64,000 bases of DNA from Paeniglutamicibacter kerguelensis (GTDB taxonomy: Bacteria; Actinomycetota; Actinomycetes; Actinomycetales; Micrococcaceae). The position numbers and the translations under genes are program-made. Positions 9,282 to 17,376 of this stretch are shown here, piece by piece. Below the pieces are notes generated by a model. It was not told the origin of the DNA. It worked only from the letters and a program-made list of their open reading frames with translations, and ran no database searches. Each line of letters begins with the position of its first letter. The first letter of the stretch is position 1. The stretch is from assembly GCF_017876535.1 (NCBI RefSeq), contig NZ_JAGIOF010000004.1, forward strand, positions 62,001-126,000, in the 5' to 3' direction.

Positions 9282-10712
9282 CTAGCGTGCCGTTTTCGGT
9301 TCGCGGCTCGCCCGAATCAATTCGGCGTAGGCCAGACCGCTGTCCTTGATCGTTCGAACCTGGGTGTCGTAGTCGACCCGGACGATGCCGAAACGCTTTC
9401 CGTAGCCCCAGGCCCATTCGAAGTTGTCCAGCAGCGACCACACGAAATACCCCCGTACATCCACCCCGTCCTCGATGGCCCCGGCCACGGCGCCGATGTG
9501 CTCCATGATGTAATCGCGGCGTTCGGGATCCGCGACACTGCCGTCGGCCTCCACGCGGTCCTCGTAGGCCGCACCGTTCTCGGTGATGTAGAGGGCCTGC
9601 AGGTCGGGGTAGTCGTTCGCCAGCCGGTTGAGCAGCACTCGCAGCCCCTGCGGGTTGACCTCCCAGCCCATGGCCGTGCGCGGCAGGTTCCGGCTCGGAA
9701 AGCTCACGTATTCGCTGCCCACGAACGGGGATGACTTCGTGGACCCTGTCGGCAGCAGCGGCGCCGCTTCGCCCGCGGGCAGCGGATGCCCCGAGACGTT
9801 GTCGTCGTGGTAGTGATTGACCCCAAGGAAATCGATCGGCTGGTGGATGGTTTCCAGGTCCCCGTCCTGGATGACCTCCCCGAGGCCCAGCCCCTCTACG
9901 TCGCGGAGCAGATCAGCGGGATAGGAACCCCGCAGGACCGGGTCCAGGAACATCCGGTTCCACAATGCATCAATGCGGCGGGCTGCTTCCTCGTCCGCCG
10001 GGTCATTTGGATCGTTGGGCACGGCGTTGGTGAGGTTCAGGGTGATGCCGATTTCCCTTGCGCCGAGCTCGCGCAGGCGTTTGGCCACCAGGCCGTGTGC
10101 AAGGTGCTGGTGGTGCACGGCTGCCAAGGCCGCGCGCGGTTCCGTTCTCCCCGGGGCGTGTTCCCCGGCGGCATATCCGATGAGTGACGAGCACAGCGGT
10201 TCGTTGAACGTCGTCCAGTGGGCGACCCTGTCCCCCAGCGCTCCGTGGACGGCCTCGGCGTAATCCGCGAAACGGTGGGCCGTCTCGCGGTTGGCCCATC
10301 CGCCGCGTTCCTCGAGCTCCTGGGGAAGGTCCCAGTGGTAGAGCGTGAGCCAGGGCAGGATTCCGGCCTCGAGGAGTTCGTCCACCAGCCGGCCGTAGAA
10401 GTCCAGTCCCTTCTGGTTCACCGTTCGTCCGCCGGGGACGACACGCGCCCAGCTGGTGGAGAACCGATACGAATCCAGTCCCAAGGTTTTCATGATTCCC
10501 ACGTCTTGGGCATAGCGGTGGTAGTGGTCAACGGCGGTTTCCAAGTTGTGCCCGCCCGAGATCGCCCCCGGCACCCTGGCAAAGGCATCCCAGATCGAGT
10601 CTTCTTTGCCGTCTTGGCGTGCCGCCCCCTCGATCTGCGCCGCTGCGGTGGCCGAGCCCCACAGGAAACCCTGGGGCCATGGAAATTCTTGGGCTTCTAG
10701 GTTGCTTTTCAT
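9282..10712 (-). CDS. GH1 family beta-glucosidase
   Basis: 476 aa, full length for glycoside hydrolase family 1. It starts with the family N-terminal strand (FPWPQGFLWGSATAAAQIEG). The acid/base Glu171 is in TFNEPL and the nucleophile Glu378 in ITENG; WSLLDNFEWAWGY, which lines the glucose site, is also present. It hydrolyses beta-linked glucosides in the cytoplasm (no signal peptide). The ATG at 10712 overlaps a short frame whose last codons read PGIMAGAVKE-stop, the usual ending of sugar ABC-transporter permeases, so the gene once followed a sugar uptake operon now missing. The frame stays open far upstream, across the tRNA-Arg on the opposite strand, but that extension is not coding. Confidence 0.95.
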   Translation of the reverse strand: MKSNLEAQEFPWPQGFLWGSATAAAQIEGAARQDGKEDSIWDAFARVPGAISGGHNLETAVDHYHRYAQDVGIMKTLGLDSYRFSTSWARVVPGGRTVNQKGLDFYGRLVDELLEAGILPWLTLYHWDLPQELEERGGWANRETAHRFADYAEAVHGALGDRVAHWTTFNEPLCSSLIGYAAGEHAPGRTEPRAALAAVHHQHLAHGLVAKRLRELGAREIGITLNLTNAVPNDPNDPADEEAARRIDALWNRMFLDPVLRGSYPADLLRDVEGLGLGEVIQDGDLETIHQPIDFLGVNHYHDDNVSGHPLPAGEAAPLLPTGSTKSSPFVGSEYVSFPSRNLPRTAMGWEVNPQGLRVLLNRLANDYPDLQALYITENGAAYEDRVEADGSVADPERRDYIMEHIGAVAGAIEDGVDVRGYFVWSLLDNFEWAWGYGKRFGIVRVDYDTQVRTIKDSGLAYAELIRASREPKTAR

Positions 10713-11043
10713 TCCTTGACGGCTCCTGCCATGATTCCTGGACCGAGGTTTCGCGGACACGGCCGGAGAACGGTGCCCGCTTCCACTTGAAGCGGAGCTT
10801 GGCGAGGGAATCGCCGGCCAGCATGGAGAAACCGAGAATGGGCGGCGTGGCCACCGGGGACACCATCTCACTGTTGCCCAGTGCCGCCCGGAAATCAACC
10901 ACCGGAAAACTTCGGCGACAGTGGCCCCCGAAGCGCCCCTCCGGCAGCAACGCCGGCCACCGACAAAATCGGGGCTCCCGCCCCACGATGACGTGATGTC
11001 GCGCACTGTTTGCCCGCTTGGATCGACCAGCGGGCCAAAGCTA
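10713..11043. pseudogene. Strip with a remnant sugar ABC permease 3' end
   Basis: 330 bp between the beta-glucosidase and the second tRNA-Arg repeat. On the minus strand the last 14 codons before the TGA that overlaps the beta-glucosidase ATG read N-L-G-P-G-I-M-A-G-A-V-K-E, the conserved C-terminal end of MalG-type sugar permeases. Further upstream this frame no longer resembles a permease. A second minus-strand frame in the same strip (from GFSMLAGDSL to KRAPFSG) looks faintly like a nitroreductase tail. I read the strip as junction debris, cut by the repeat boundary at 11044. Confidence 0.4.
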
Positions 11044-11092
11044 TGTATAGTTGTTCGAGGTCGAGCCGCGAGGCACGGACCGAATTGAATAT

Positions 11093-11169
<77 letters not shown>

Positions 11170-11172
11170 ACA

Positions 11173-11202
11173 AGAAAAGCCACGAGAAATCGTGGCTTTT
11201 CT
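11173..11202 (+). terminator. Terminator of tRNA-Arg copy 2
   Basis: Same 13-bp hairpin with GAAA loop as behind copy 1. Confidence 0.9.
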
Positions 11203-11408
11203 GCTTTCCAGCGCGGTTCCCAGCCGGGCGAAGTTCGAGATCCCCATGCCAATGGCGCGTACCAACACGAACGCGCGTCCCGCCACGTCATCCGTATCCG
11301 TGGCGACCACATCGAGACCGCCCGCTTGGACTTTTCGCGCCGCCATGGTCACGGTATTGCCGGGATCCCCGGAATCCCGCCTCAGGCGCGGGCCCGGCCC
11401 AAGCCACT

Positions 11409-12437
11409 TCAGGGAAGTGTCTGGGCGGCGAGGCACGTCGGGCTCTCGAGCTTCAGGCAGCTCAGCCGGCGGTCGGGCCTTCCGTCCTCTGCATTCAGCC
11501 CGAACGCCACGATGGTGTTGGAAAGCTGGTTTGCGACGATCAGCGCCTGCCCTGCCTGAACATGGTGCCGCGGCCAATCGCCGGCGCACGATTCCATGCC
11601 GATCGGCAGCGGCACCCCGTCGGCACCGATACCCAGCACCGCGATCGAGCCCGCGCCGCGCACTCCCACGTAGAGCCGGTTGGCCCGCGAGTCCAGGGAT
11701 ATCTCCGAGGGATAGTGTTCCCCGGGGATGAACGCGTCGCCCAATGCCGTGCGAGAGCGGACCTCGTAGCCGCCCTCCTGGCTCGGGGCCAGCATGATGA
11801 TTTCAACGCTGTGTTCGGTGACCACGTAGATCAAGCCGGAGGGGTGCTCAACCAGGTGGCGGGGGCCGTCGCCCTTGTTCAGGATGATGCGTTGGCGCAA
11901 CACCAGCTGGCCGGCCACCAAATCCCAGACGCGCAGGCTGTCGTGACCCAGATCGGTGGTGATGATGCGGCCGTTGCGTAGCGTGGCGCTTTGGTGGGAG
12001 CGCGACGCCCGCGGCGCGTGGCCCTCCCTGGCATAGGGGTCTTCCGAGGCCACGGCCAAGTGTGGTTCCCCCAGCGAGCCGTCGGCGGCAATCGGGTAGG
12101 CAAGGACCCTGCCGTCCCCGTAGCAACTGCCGATCAGCGTGCTTCCCACGGCGTCAAGGGTGAGGTGGCAGAGCAGGGCGCCGGCAGCCACGGGGCGGCC
12201 AAGGGATTCGACCTTGTTGGAGGAAACGACCCGGTAGGCAGCGATTTCGCCACGGTGCTCGAGCGCCGCATAGATGACGGGGAGTCCAGGGTGCGCGGTG
12301 ATCCAGGAAGGGGAATCGGCAGGGTGGGCCAGCCCAAGGTCATGCAGCGACCCGTTGCGATACTCGATCGCACGAATTCCTTGGCTTGTGCCGCCGCCAT
12401 CCGGCGAATAGGCGCCGACCCAGTACTGGTTTCCCAT
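11409..12437 (-). CDS. Lactonase family beta-propeller protein (6-phosphogluconolactonase type)
   Basis: 342 aa with no signal peptide. Repeated blades of about 45-50 residues contain the family features: PSWITAHPGLPVIYAALE near the start, TTDLGHDSLRVWD in the middle, GPRHLVEHPSGLIYVVTE, EISLDSRANRLYVGVRG and GDWPRHHVQAGQALIVANQLSNTI near the end. These match the seven-bladed Pgl/YbhE-type lactonases, which open 6-phosphogluconolactone or related lactones. In actinobacteria several paralogues exist and the substrate of this one is not certain. Length and blade order look complete. It is transcribed alone and diverges from the TetR operon. Confidence 0.85.
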   Translation of the reverse strand: MGNQYWVGAYSPDGGGTSQGIRAIEYRNGSLHDLGLAHPADSPSWITAHPGLPVIYAALEHRGEIAAYRVVSSNKVESLGRPVAAGALLCHLTLDAVGSTLIGSCYGDGRVLAYPIAADGSLGEPHLAVASEDPYAREGHAPRASRSHQSATLRNGRIITTDLGHDSLRVWDLVAGQLVLRQRIILNKGDGPRHLVEHPSGLIYVVTEHSVEIIMLAPSQEGGYEVRSRTALGDAFIPGEHYPSEISLDSRANRLYVGVRGAGSIAVLGIGADGVPLPIGMESCAGDWPRHHVQAGQALIVANQLSNTIVAFGLNAEDGRPDRRLSCLKLESPTCLAAQTLP

Positions 12438-12555
12438 TTAATAATCTTCTCGCGACCGGCCCCCTTCGGGCGCTGTCGGCTGCCAATCGATACCTGATTG
12501 TGTCGCCGCCGGCCTTCGAATCACGGGAGAGTGTCAAAACAGACATCCACACTAT

Positions 12556-12585
12556 TTGAACTGACCGGTCAGTTTGATTTACTCT
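12556..12585 (+). promoter_or_regulatory. Promoter with TetR-type operator for the YhgE operon
   Basis: TTGAAC (12556-12561) and TACTCT (12580-12585) are spaced 18 bp. The perfect palindrome AACTGACCGGTCAGTT (12559-12574) overlaps the end of the -35 box and fills most of the spacer. The start codon GTG follows the -10 box by 6 nt, so the transcript is probably leaderless. A 16-bp perfect palindrome in this place is a strong candidate operator for the TetR protein encoded as third gene of the operon. Confidence 0.75.
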
Positions 12586-12591
12586 GGGTTT

Positions 12592-13359
12592 GTGCTTATC
12601 GCTAACTCGCTGGCCATCGCCGGACGCCACCAACCACTGCTGGAACCAACCAGCCTCGCCGTTGCCCGCGGGCAGATCCTGTTGGTGCAAGCCGAACCGC
12701 AACCGACCCGAACCGCACTGTCCCTGGGCCTGAGCGCACGCATGCGCCCCTCCTCGGGAAGCGTCGCCTGGTCGGGCAACTCCACGCTGCGTTCGGTGCG
12801 ACGCATCAGCGCCCTTGTCGACTCGCCCGAAATCAACGAGCCGGAGGCCCACCTCAAGGTCCGGGACCTGGTGGCCGAGGACCTGGCCCTGCAGCCCGGC
12901 CCGCTCTGGCGGCGCAGCAGCATCGATTCCTGGATGGAGCGCCACCGGATGGACCACCTGGCCGACTCATGGCTCGATGCGATAGACCCGCTGGACCGGC
13001 TGGCACTGTTGACGCACTTGGCGCTCGAAGACCACCGGGTTGAGCTGGCCGTCTTCGACTCCCCCGACCGGCACGGCATCCCGGAAGAATCCTGGATCGA
13101 CTACCTGCAAACGGTGGCCGCCGGCCGCCGTTCCCCCGCCGTGGTTGCCGTCGTGACCCGCATTCCGCTCTGGTGGGAGGGCGCCGGCACCTACGCCGGG
13201 GCCGTTCAACGACATGACGCGTTCGAACCGCCGGCAACCCCCGGCACCGCGGAGACCACCGCGGATGCCGCGGCAACGGATTCCATTCCGCCCGTGGAAG
13301 ATGCTCCGGCAGCGCCGGAACCCTCCGTTTTTTCAACAGCATCGAAGGAAACCCGATGA
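12592..13359 (+). CDS. Degenerate ABC-type ATPase-like protein (no P-loop), partner of YhgE/Pip
   Basis: 255 aa from GTG 12592. The first 60 residues follow the plan of an ABC ATPase (LLEPTSLAVARGQILLVQ, then RMRPSSGSVAWSG). Where the Walker A GxGKS/T should be, the sequence reads AEPQPTRTAL, with no glycine pair and no lysine. A weak Walker B remains (VELAVFDSPDRHG), and the LSGGQ signature is replaced by DPLDRLALLTHLAL. ATP hydrolysis is therefore unlikely. The last 50 residues are Pro/Ala-rich. Its stop overlaps the ATG of the YhgE gene. It may be a structural or regulatory subunit of a YhgE-based exporter (inference). A TTG at 12574 is the only upstream alternative start and lies inside the operator. 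Confidence 0.7.
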   Translation: MLIANSLAIAGRHQPLLEPTSLAVARGQILLVQAEPQPTRTALSLGLSARMRPSSGSVAWSGNSTLRSVRRISALVDSPEINEPEAHLKVRDLVAEDLALQPGPLWRRSSIDSWMERHRMDHLADSWLDAIDPLDRLALLTHLALEDHRVELAVFDSPDRHGIPEESWIDYLQTVAAGRRSPAVVAVVTRIPLWWEGAGTYAGAVQRHDAFEPPATPGTAETTADAAATDSIPPVEDAPAAPEPSVFSTASKETR

Positions 13360-15674
13360 CCACGCTGCGCCTGGCGCTCTCCGAACTCAAGCGCATGACC
13401 TCCGGCCGCCTGCCGCGGCTGGCAATCTTTGCCATGTGCCTGGTCCCGTTGCTCTACGGCGCGCTGTACCTTTACGCCAACTGGGACCCCTACGCGCACC
13501 TGCACAACGTCAAGGCCGCCATCGTGAACCTCGACGCCGGTTCCGAGCAGGACGGCAAGGAGCTGCAGGTCGGCGACGACGTCACCAAGGAGCTGCTCGA
13601 CGACGGCACCTTCGGCTGGACCGTGGTGAAATCCGAGGCCGAGGCCGAGGCGGGGGTTGCCAGCGGCGACTACTCCTTCTCCATGACCATCCCCAAGGAT
13701 TTCTCGGCGAACCTCGCCTCCCCCGGCGACTTCGAGAAGGCCCAGCAGGCCATCCTGAAGATCACCACCAATGACGCGAACAACTACATGGTCGGCACCT
13801 TCGCAGACAAGCTCGCCGGCCAGGTCCACAACACCGTGGCCAAGGAGGTCGGCACGCAAACCGCCGACGCCCTGCTCACCGGTTTCTCCGACATCCACAC
13901 CAACATGGTCAAGGCCGCGGACGGCGCCGGGGACCTGCACACCGGAACCGTGAAGCTCTCCGACGGAGTGGGCACCCTTGCCGACGGCGTGGGCTCCCTC
14001 AACGAAGGGGCCACCAAGCTGGACACCGGTGCCGGGGACCTGGGCAACGGCGCCAACACCCTGCACCAAGGCACCTCGTCGTTGGTGTCCGGCCAAAAGA
14101 AGCTGGCCAAGGGAGCCGACCAGCTCGCCGACGGCGCCGGCACGCTGGCGGACGGCACCAAGGACCTCAACGCGGGATTGGGCCAGCTCAAGTCCAAGAC
14201 CAAGGAGCTTCCCGCCAAGACCAAGCAACTCGACGACGGCGCGGACACCGCGGCCGAGGCCTCCAAGAAGCTCTCGACCGGCGCCGCCCAGGTCGCTGCG
14301 GGCAACAAGGCCCTGAATGACAAGGTCAGCCAGGCGGCGGACACCATCACCGCCCTGGAGAAGGACGCGGAAAAACGCCTCGACGCGGCGAAGGCCACGC
14401 TCGATGCCCGCACCGCGGAACTCATCAAGTCCGGGGCCATCACCCAGGCCCAGGCCGATGAACTGACCGCCGCAGTGAAGCAGACCGCGGGTTCCAGCGG
14501 CATCGAAACCCAGGTTGCGGACACCAAGAAGCAGCTGGCAACGGCCCGCTCGCAGATATCGGCACTGGCCGACGGCTCGGCCCAGGTTGCCGCCGGCGCC
14601 AAGGAACTTTCCGGAGGCCTCTCCATACTCGCCGACGGAACCGGCCAACTCGCCGGGGCCATGCCCGCCCTGAAGTCCGGCATTTCCGATGCCGCCGCCG
14701 GGGCCTCCAAGCTCAACGACGGTGCGCACACCCTGGCTTCCGGCGCCTCGACGCTGGCCGGCGGCCAACGCGACGCCCTGGCCGGCGCCAAGAAACTCGA
14801 CACCGGCGCGGGTTCCCTCGCCGCCGGCGCCAACACCCTGCACGAGGGCACGGGCACGCTCGTGGCCGGCGTGACGGACCTGGGCGACGGGGTCGGCGAA
14901 CTCGGTTCGGGTGCCACCGAGCTCAAGGACGGGGCCGGGGAACTGAGCACCAAGCTGGCCGACGGAAGCGCGGAGGTTCCCAACCCGAACCCGACCACGC
15001 GCGAACAGATCTCCTCCGTCATCGGCGACCCCGTGGACATCAAGCGCACCGACCAGGCCAAGGCCAGCGTGTACGGCGAGGGCCTGGCACCGTTCTTCAT
15101 GACCCTTGCCATCTGGATCGGAGCGTTCATCCTGGTGCAGATCATGCGCCCGATCACCAAGCGCGCACTGGCCTCCAACGCCGCGAACTGGAAGATCGCG
15201 GTGGGCGGCTGGCTGCCGTTCCTGGGCATCTCGATGCTCCAGGGCACGATCCTCTACGCCGTGGTGCTCTTCGGCCTCGGCCTGAACACCGCGCACCCGT
15301 GGATGACCTGGGGATTGTTCCTGCTGGCGTCCATGGCGTTCACGGCGATCATCCAGGGCATCTGCGCGCTGCTGGGCACCCCCGGCAAGATGGTGGTGCT
15401 GGTGCTCATGGTGCTGCAGCTGGTCTCCTCCGGCGGGACCTTCCCGTGGGAAACCACCCCGGACGCCCTGCACGTGGCACACCGCTGGCTGCCCATGGGG
15501 CACGTCGTCACCGGGCTGCGCCACCTGATGTACGGCGCGGACCTCAGCGTGCTCGGACCCATCGTCGCGGGCCTGGTCGGCTACACGATCCTGGGCCTGG
15601 TTGCCAGCACGATCGCAGTACGCTTGCATAAGACCTGGACCCTGAAGACACTGCAACCGGAGCTGAGCGCATGA
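13356..15674 (+). CDS. YhgE/Pip family membrane protein (ABC-2-like), long repeat ectodomain
   Basis: 772 aa. One N-terminal membrane helix (about residues 20-42), a long extracytoplasmic region (about 43-560), then five or six membrane helices with the ABC-2/YhgE end (SSGGTFPWETTPDALHVAHRWLPMGH). Much of the ectodomain is a short imperfect repeat of the form L-x-x-G-A-x-x-L-x-x-G, predicted to form a long rod, interrupted near residues 320-395 by a charged helical segment. Family members include phage-infection protein Pip and exporters of unknown cargo. It overlaps its neighbours by ATGA at both ends, so the three genes form one coupled operon controlled by the TetR operator upstream. Confidence 0.9.
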   Translation: MTTLRLALSELKRMTSGRLPRLAIFAMCLVPLLYGALYLYANWDPYAHLHNVKAAIVNLDAGSEQDGKELQVGDDVTKELLDDGTFGWTVVKSEAEAEAGVASGDYSFSMTIPKDFSANLASPGDFEKAQQAILKITTNDANNYMVGTFADKLAGQVHNTVAKEVGTQTADALLTGFSDIHTNMVKAADGAGDLHTGTVKLSDGVGTLADGVGSLNEGATKLDTGAGDLGNGANTLHQGTSSLVSGQKKLAKGADQLADGAGTLADGTKDLNAGLGQLKSKTKELPAKTKQLDDGADTAAEASKKLSTGAAQVAAGNKALNDKVSQAADTITALEKDAEKRLDAAKATLDARTAELIKSGAITQAQADELTAAVKQTAGSSGIETQVADTKKQLATARSQISALADGSAQVAAGAKELSGGLSILADGTGQLAGAMPALKSGISDAAAGASKLNDGAHTLASGASTLAGGQRDALAGAKKLDTGAGSLAAGANTLHEGTGTLVAGVTDLGDGVGELGSGATELKDGAGELSTKLADGSAEVPNPNPTTREQISSVIGDPVDIKRTDQAKASVYGEGLAPFFMTLAIWIGAFILVQIMRPITKRALASNAANWKIAVGGWLPFLGISMLQGTILYAVVLFGLGLNTAHPWMTWGLFLLASMAFTAIIQGICALLGTPGKMVVLVLMVLQLVSSGGTFPWETTPDALHVAHRWLPMGHVVTGLRHLMYGADLSVLGPIVAGLVGYTILGLVASTIAVRLHKTWTLKTLQPELSA

Positions 15675-16279
15675 GCGAGACCCCGTCCCCACGCACCCGC
15701 GTGCGGGTCACCGATTCGAAGCACAGGCTCTTCAGCGCCTCGATGGAGCTGATCGGCACCCGCGGGCACCACGCGGTGAGCGTCGATGAGATCGCCAAGG
15801 CCGCGGGCGTGTCCAAGGGCACCGTGTATTACAACTTCGGGTCCAAGGGCGAGCTGATCGGCGAATTGCTGAACTACGGTGCGGCGATCCTCTTCGAGCG
15901 GCTCGATGACGGGGCCCGGCACGCCGATGCCGACCTCGGCCTGCGGCTGATGGTTTCCGGCGCGCTGGAGTTCATCGCCGAATACCCCTCTTTCGCCCAG
16001 CTGTGGATTTCCGAGCAGTGGCAGGCCGACAGCGCCTGGGCGGCGTCGCTGGCCCAGATGCGCCACGAGGTCATCTCGCTGGTGCGCACGGCGCTGGGGC
16101 GGATGGCCGCCGACGGACCGCCGGCCCCGGGCTCGCCCGCGGTGGACCTCGATGCGTTGGCCACAGCAATCTTCGGCGCCGCGTTGATCCTGGGCAGGGA
16201 CAGGCACGTCTTCCATCCCGAACGTAGCGTGGAGGGCTGCGTGGATGCCGTCATGGCATTCACGGCGCCACTGCGCTAG
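15671..16279 (+). CDS. TetR family regulator of the YhgE operon
   Basis: 202 aa. The TetR helix-turn-helix spans about residues 17-63, with VDEIAKAAGVSKGTVYYNFGSKGEL as the recognition part. The C-terminal half is the variable ligand-binding and dimer domain, ending in a second helical bundle. The start ATG overlaps the YhgE stop. The perfect palindrome at 12559-12574 in the operon promoter is the likely operator, so this is an autoregulated repressor that would release the operon when its ligand binds. The 3' end overlaps the convergent EamA gene by 20 bp, leaving no terminator between them. Confidence 0.92.
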   Translation: MSETPSPRTRVRVTDSKHRLFSASMELIGTRGHHAVSVDEIAKAAGVSKGTVYYNFGSKGELIGELLNYGAAILFERLDDGARHADADLGLRLMVSGALEFIAEYPSFAQLWISEQWQADSAWAASLAQMRHEVISLVRTALGRMAADGPPAPGSPAVDLDALATAIFGAALILGRDRHVFHPERSVEGCVDAVMAFTAPLR

Positions 16280-17303
16280 GTTTCGCCTCCCCCGGCTCCC
16301 CGGCGGCTTGCCCCGCAGCTTGCCCCGCAGCTTGCCCGGTGGTCCCGCCCGAACAGGCCTCGGGGGAACCGTGTCCTTCGGTCGCCTTCCGCTCGGCCTT
16401 TGGCCCTGCCGGCGCCTTTGCCCGCGGCTTGAAGCGCAGCGTCCCGACGGCAACCCCCAGGACCAGCACCGCGGCCCCGGCGATTTCCAGGTCGTTGGGG
16501 TATTCGCGGAGCACCAGCGCGGCACTGCCCATGCCGATCGCCGGGATCAGCAAGGTAAAGGGCACCACCTTGGCGGTGGGGTATTTCCCCAGCAAGGTGT
16601 TCCAGATGCTGTATCCAATCAGCGATGCCACCAGCGCCGTGAAGACCACTCCCCACAAGGTTTCCGGACCCATCGTGGTCAACGCGTCTCCCACGGCAGC
16701 GGGGCCATCGAGCAGCAGCGAAAGACCCAGCATCGGAACCGGCACCCACAGCGCCGAATGCACCACCAGACCGAGGCCCGATGCGCCCGAGGCCGAACGC
16801 GAAATGACGTTTCCGATGCCCCAGCTGAAGCCCGCGGCTACGCACACCACCAGCGGAACCAACACCGTTGCCAAGGCCGCGCCCTCCGGCAGCGAGGCAA
16901 CCCGGCCGAGCCCGACCACGGTCAGCCCCGCAATGCCCAACACCGATCCCACGATCTGCTGGCGCGTCGGGTACTCACGCAGGAACAGGGCGCCAAGTGC
17001 GATGGTGAAGAACATTTGCGCCTGCAGCGCCACCGGCGCAAGCCCGGTGGGCAGCCCCAGGTGCATCGCGGTGAAAAGCAACCCGAACTGCCCCGCGCTC
17101 ATGGTCAACCCGATGCCGGCAACAACCTTCCAGTCGACATTGGGCTTCGGCACAAAGAAGACCAACGGGAAGGCAACAGCGGCAAAGCGCAGTGCCACAA
17201 ACACCAGCGGCAGGGTGTCGCGCAGCCCCAGGTCGATGAACAGGAAGTTCAGTCCCCAGAGCAGGGCGACGAGCAGGGCAAGGAGCATATCGCGGGGTTT
17301 CAC
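16260..17303 (-). CDS. EamA/DMT family exporter
   Basis: 347 aa with ten hydrophobic helices in two EamA repeats (about residues 5-140 and 150-290), as in amino-acid/metabolite exporters such as cysteine/O-acetylserine exporters. The cytoplasmic C-terminal tail is unusual: Ala/Pro/Lys-rich with GQAAGQAAGQAAGE repeats. The start GTG at 17303 has GGAAGG 7 nt upstream; an ATG at 17330 is a weaker alternative. It diverges from a LysR regulator gene, the common arrangement in which the regulator controls the exporter. It overlaps the convergent TetR gene by 20 bp. Confidence 0.9.
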   Translation of the reverse strand: MKPRDMLLALLVALLWGLNFLFIDLGLRDTLPLVFVALRFAAVAFPLVFFVPKPNVDWKVVAGIGLTMSAGQFGLLFTAMHLGLPTGLAPVALQAQMFFTIALGALFLREYPTRQQIVGSVLGIAGLTVVGLGRVASLPEGAALATVLVPLVVCVAAGFSWGIGNVISRSASGASGLGLVVHSALWVPVPMLGLSLLLDGPAAVGDALTTMGPETLWGVVFTALVASLIGYSIWNTLLGKYPTAKVVPFTLLIPAIGMGSAALVLREYPNDLEIAGAAVLVLGVAVGTLRFKPRAKAPAGPKAERKATEGHGSPEACSGGTTGQAAGQAAGQAAGEPGEAKPSAVAP

Positions 17304-17329
17304 ATGCCCACCTTCCCACCGAATGACCA

Positions 17330-17369
17330 TGTAGCACCAGCTTCGAATCCTTCATGGTTTCTTGTAGCA
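17330..17369. promoter_or_regulatory. Two TGTAGCA direct repeats in the eamA-lysR intergenic region
   Basis: TGTAGCA at 17330-17336 and 17363-17369, 33 bp apart (about three helix turns), with a TTCGAA palindrome between them. The second copy contains the TAGCAT -10 box of the lysR gene. They may be LysR binding half-sites. Confidence 0.4.
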
Positions 17370-17376
17370 TCGCTTC

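Noticed and set aside
13206..15692. 828-codon Gly/Val-rich frame antisense to the YhgE gene
   Set aside because: Its repeats mirror those of YhgE codon by codon; there is no ribosome site and it crosses three real genes.
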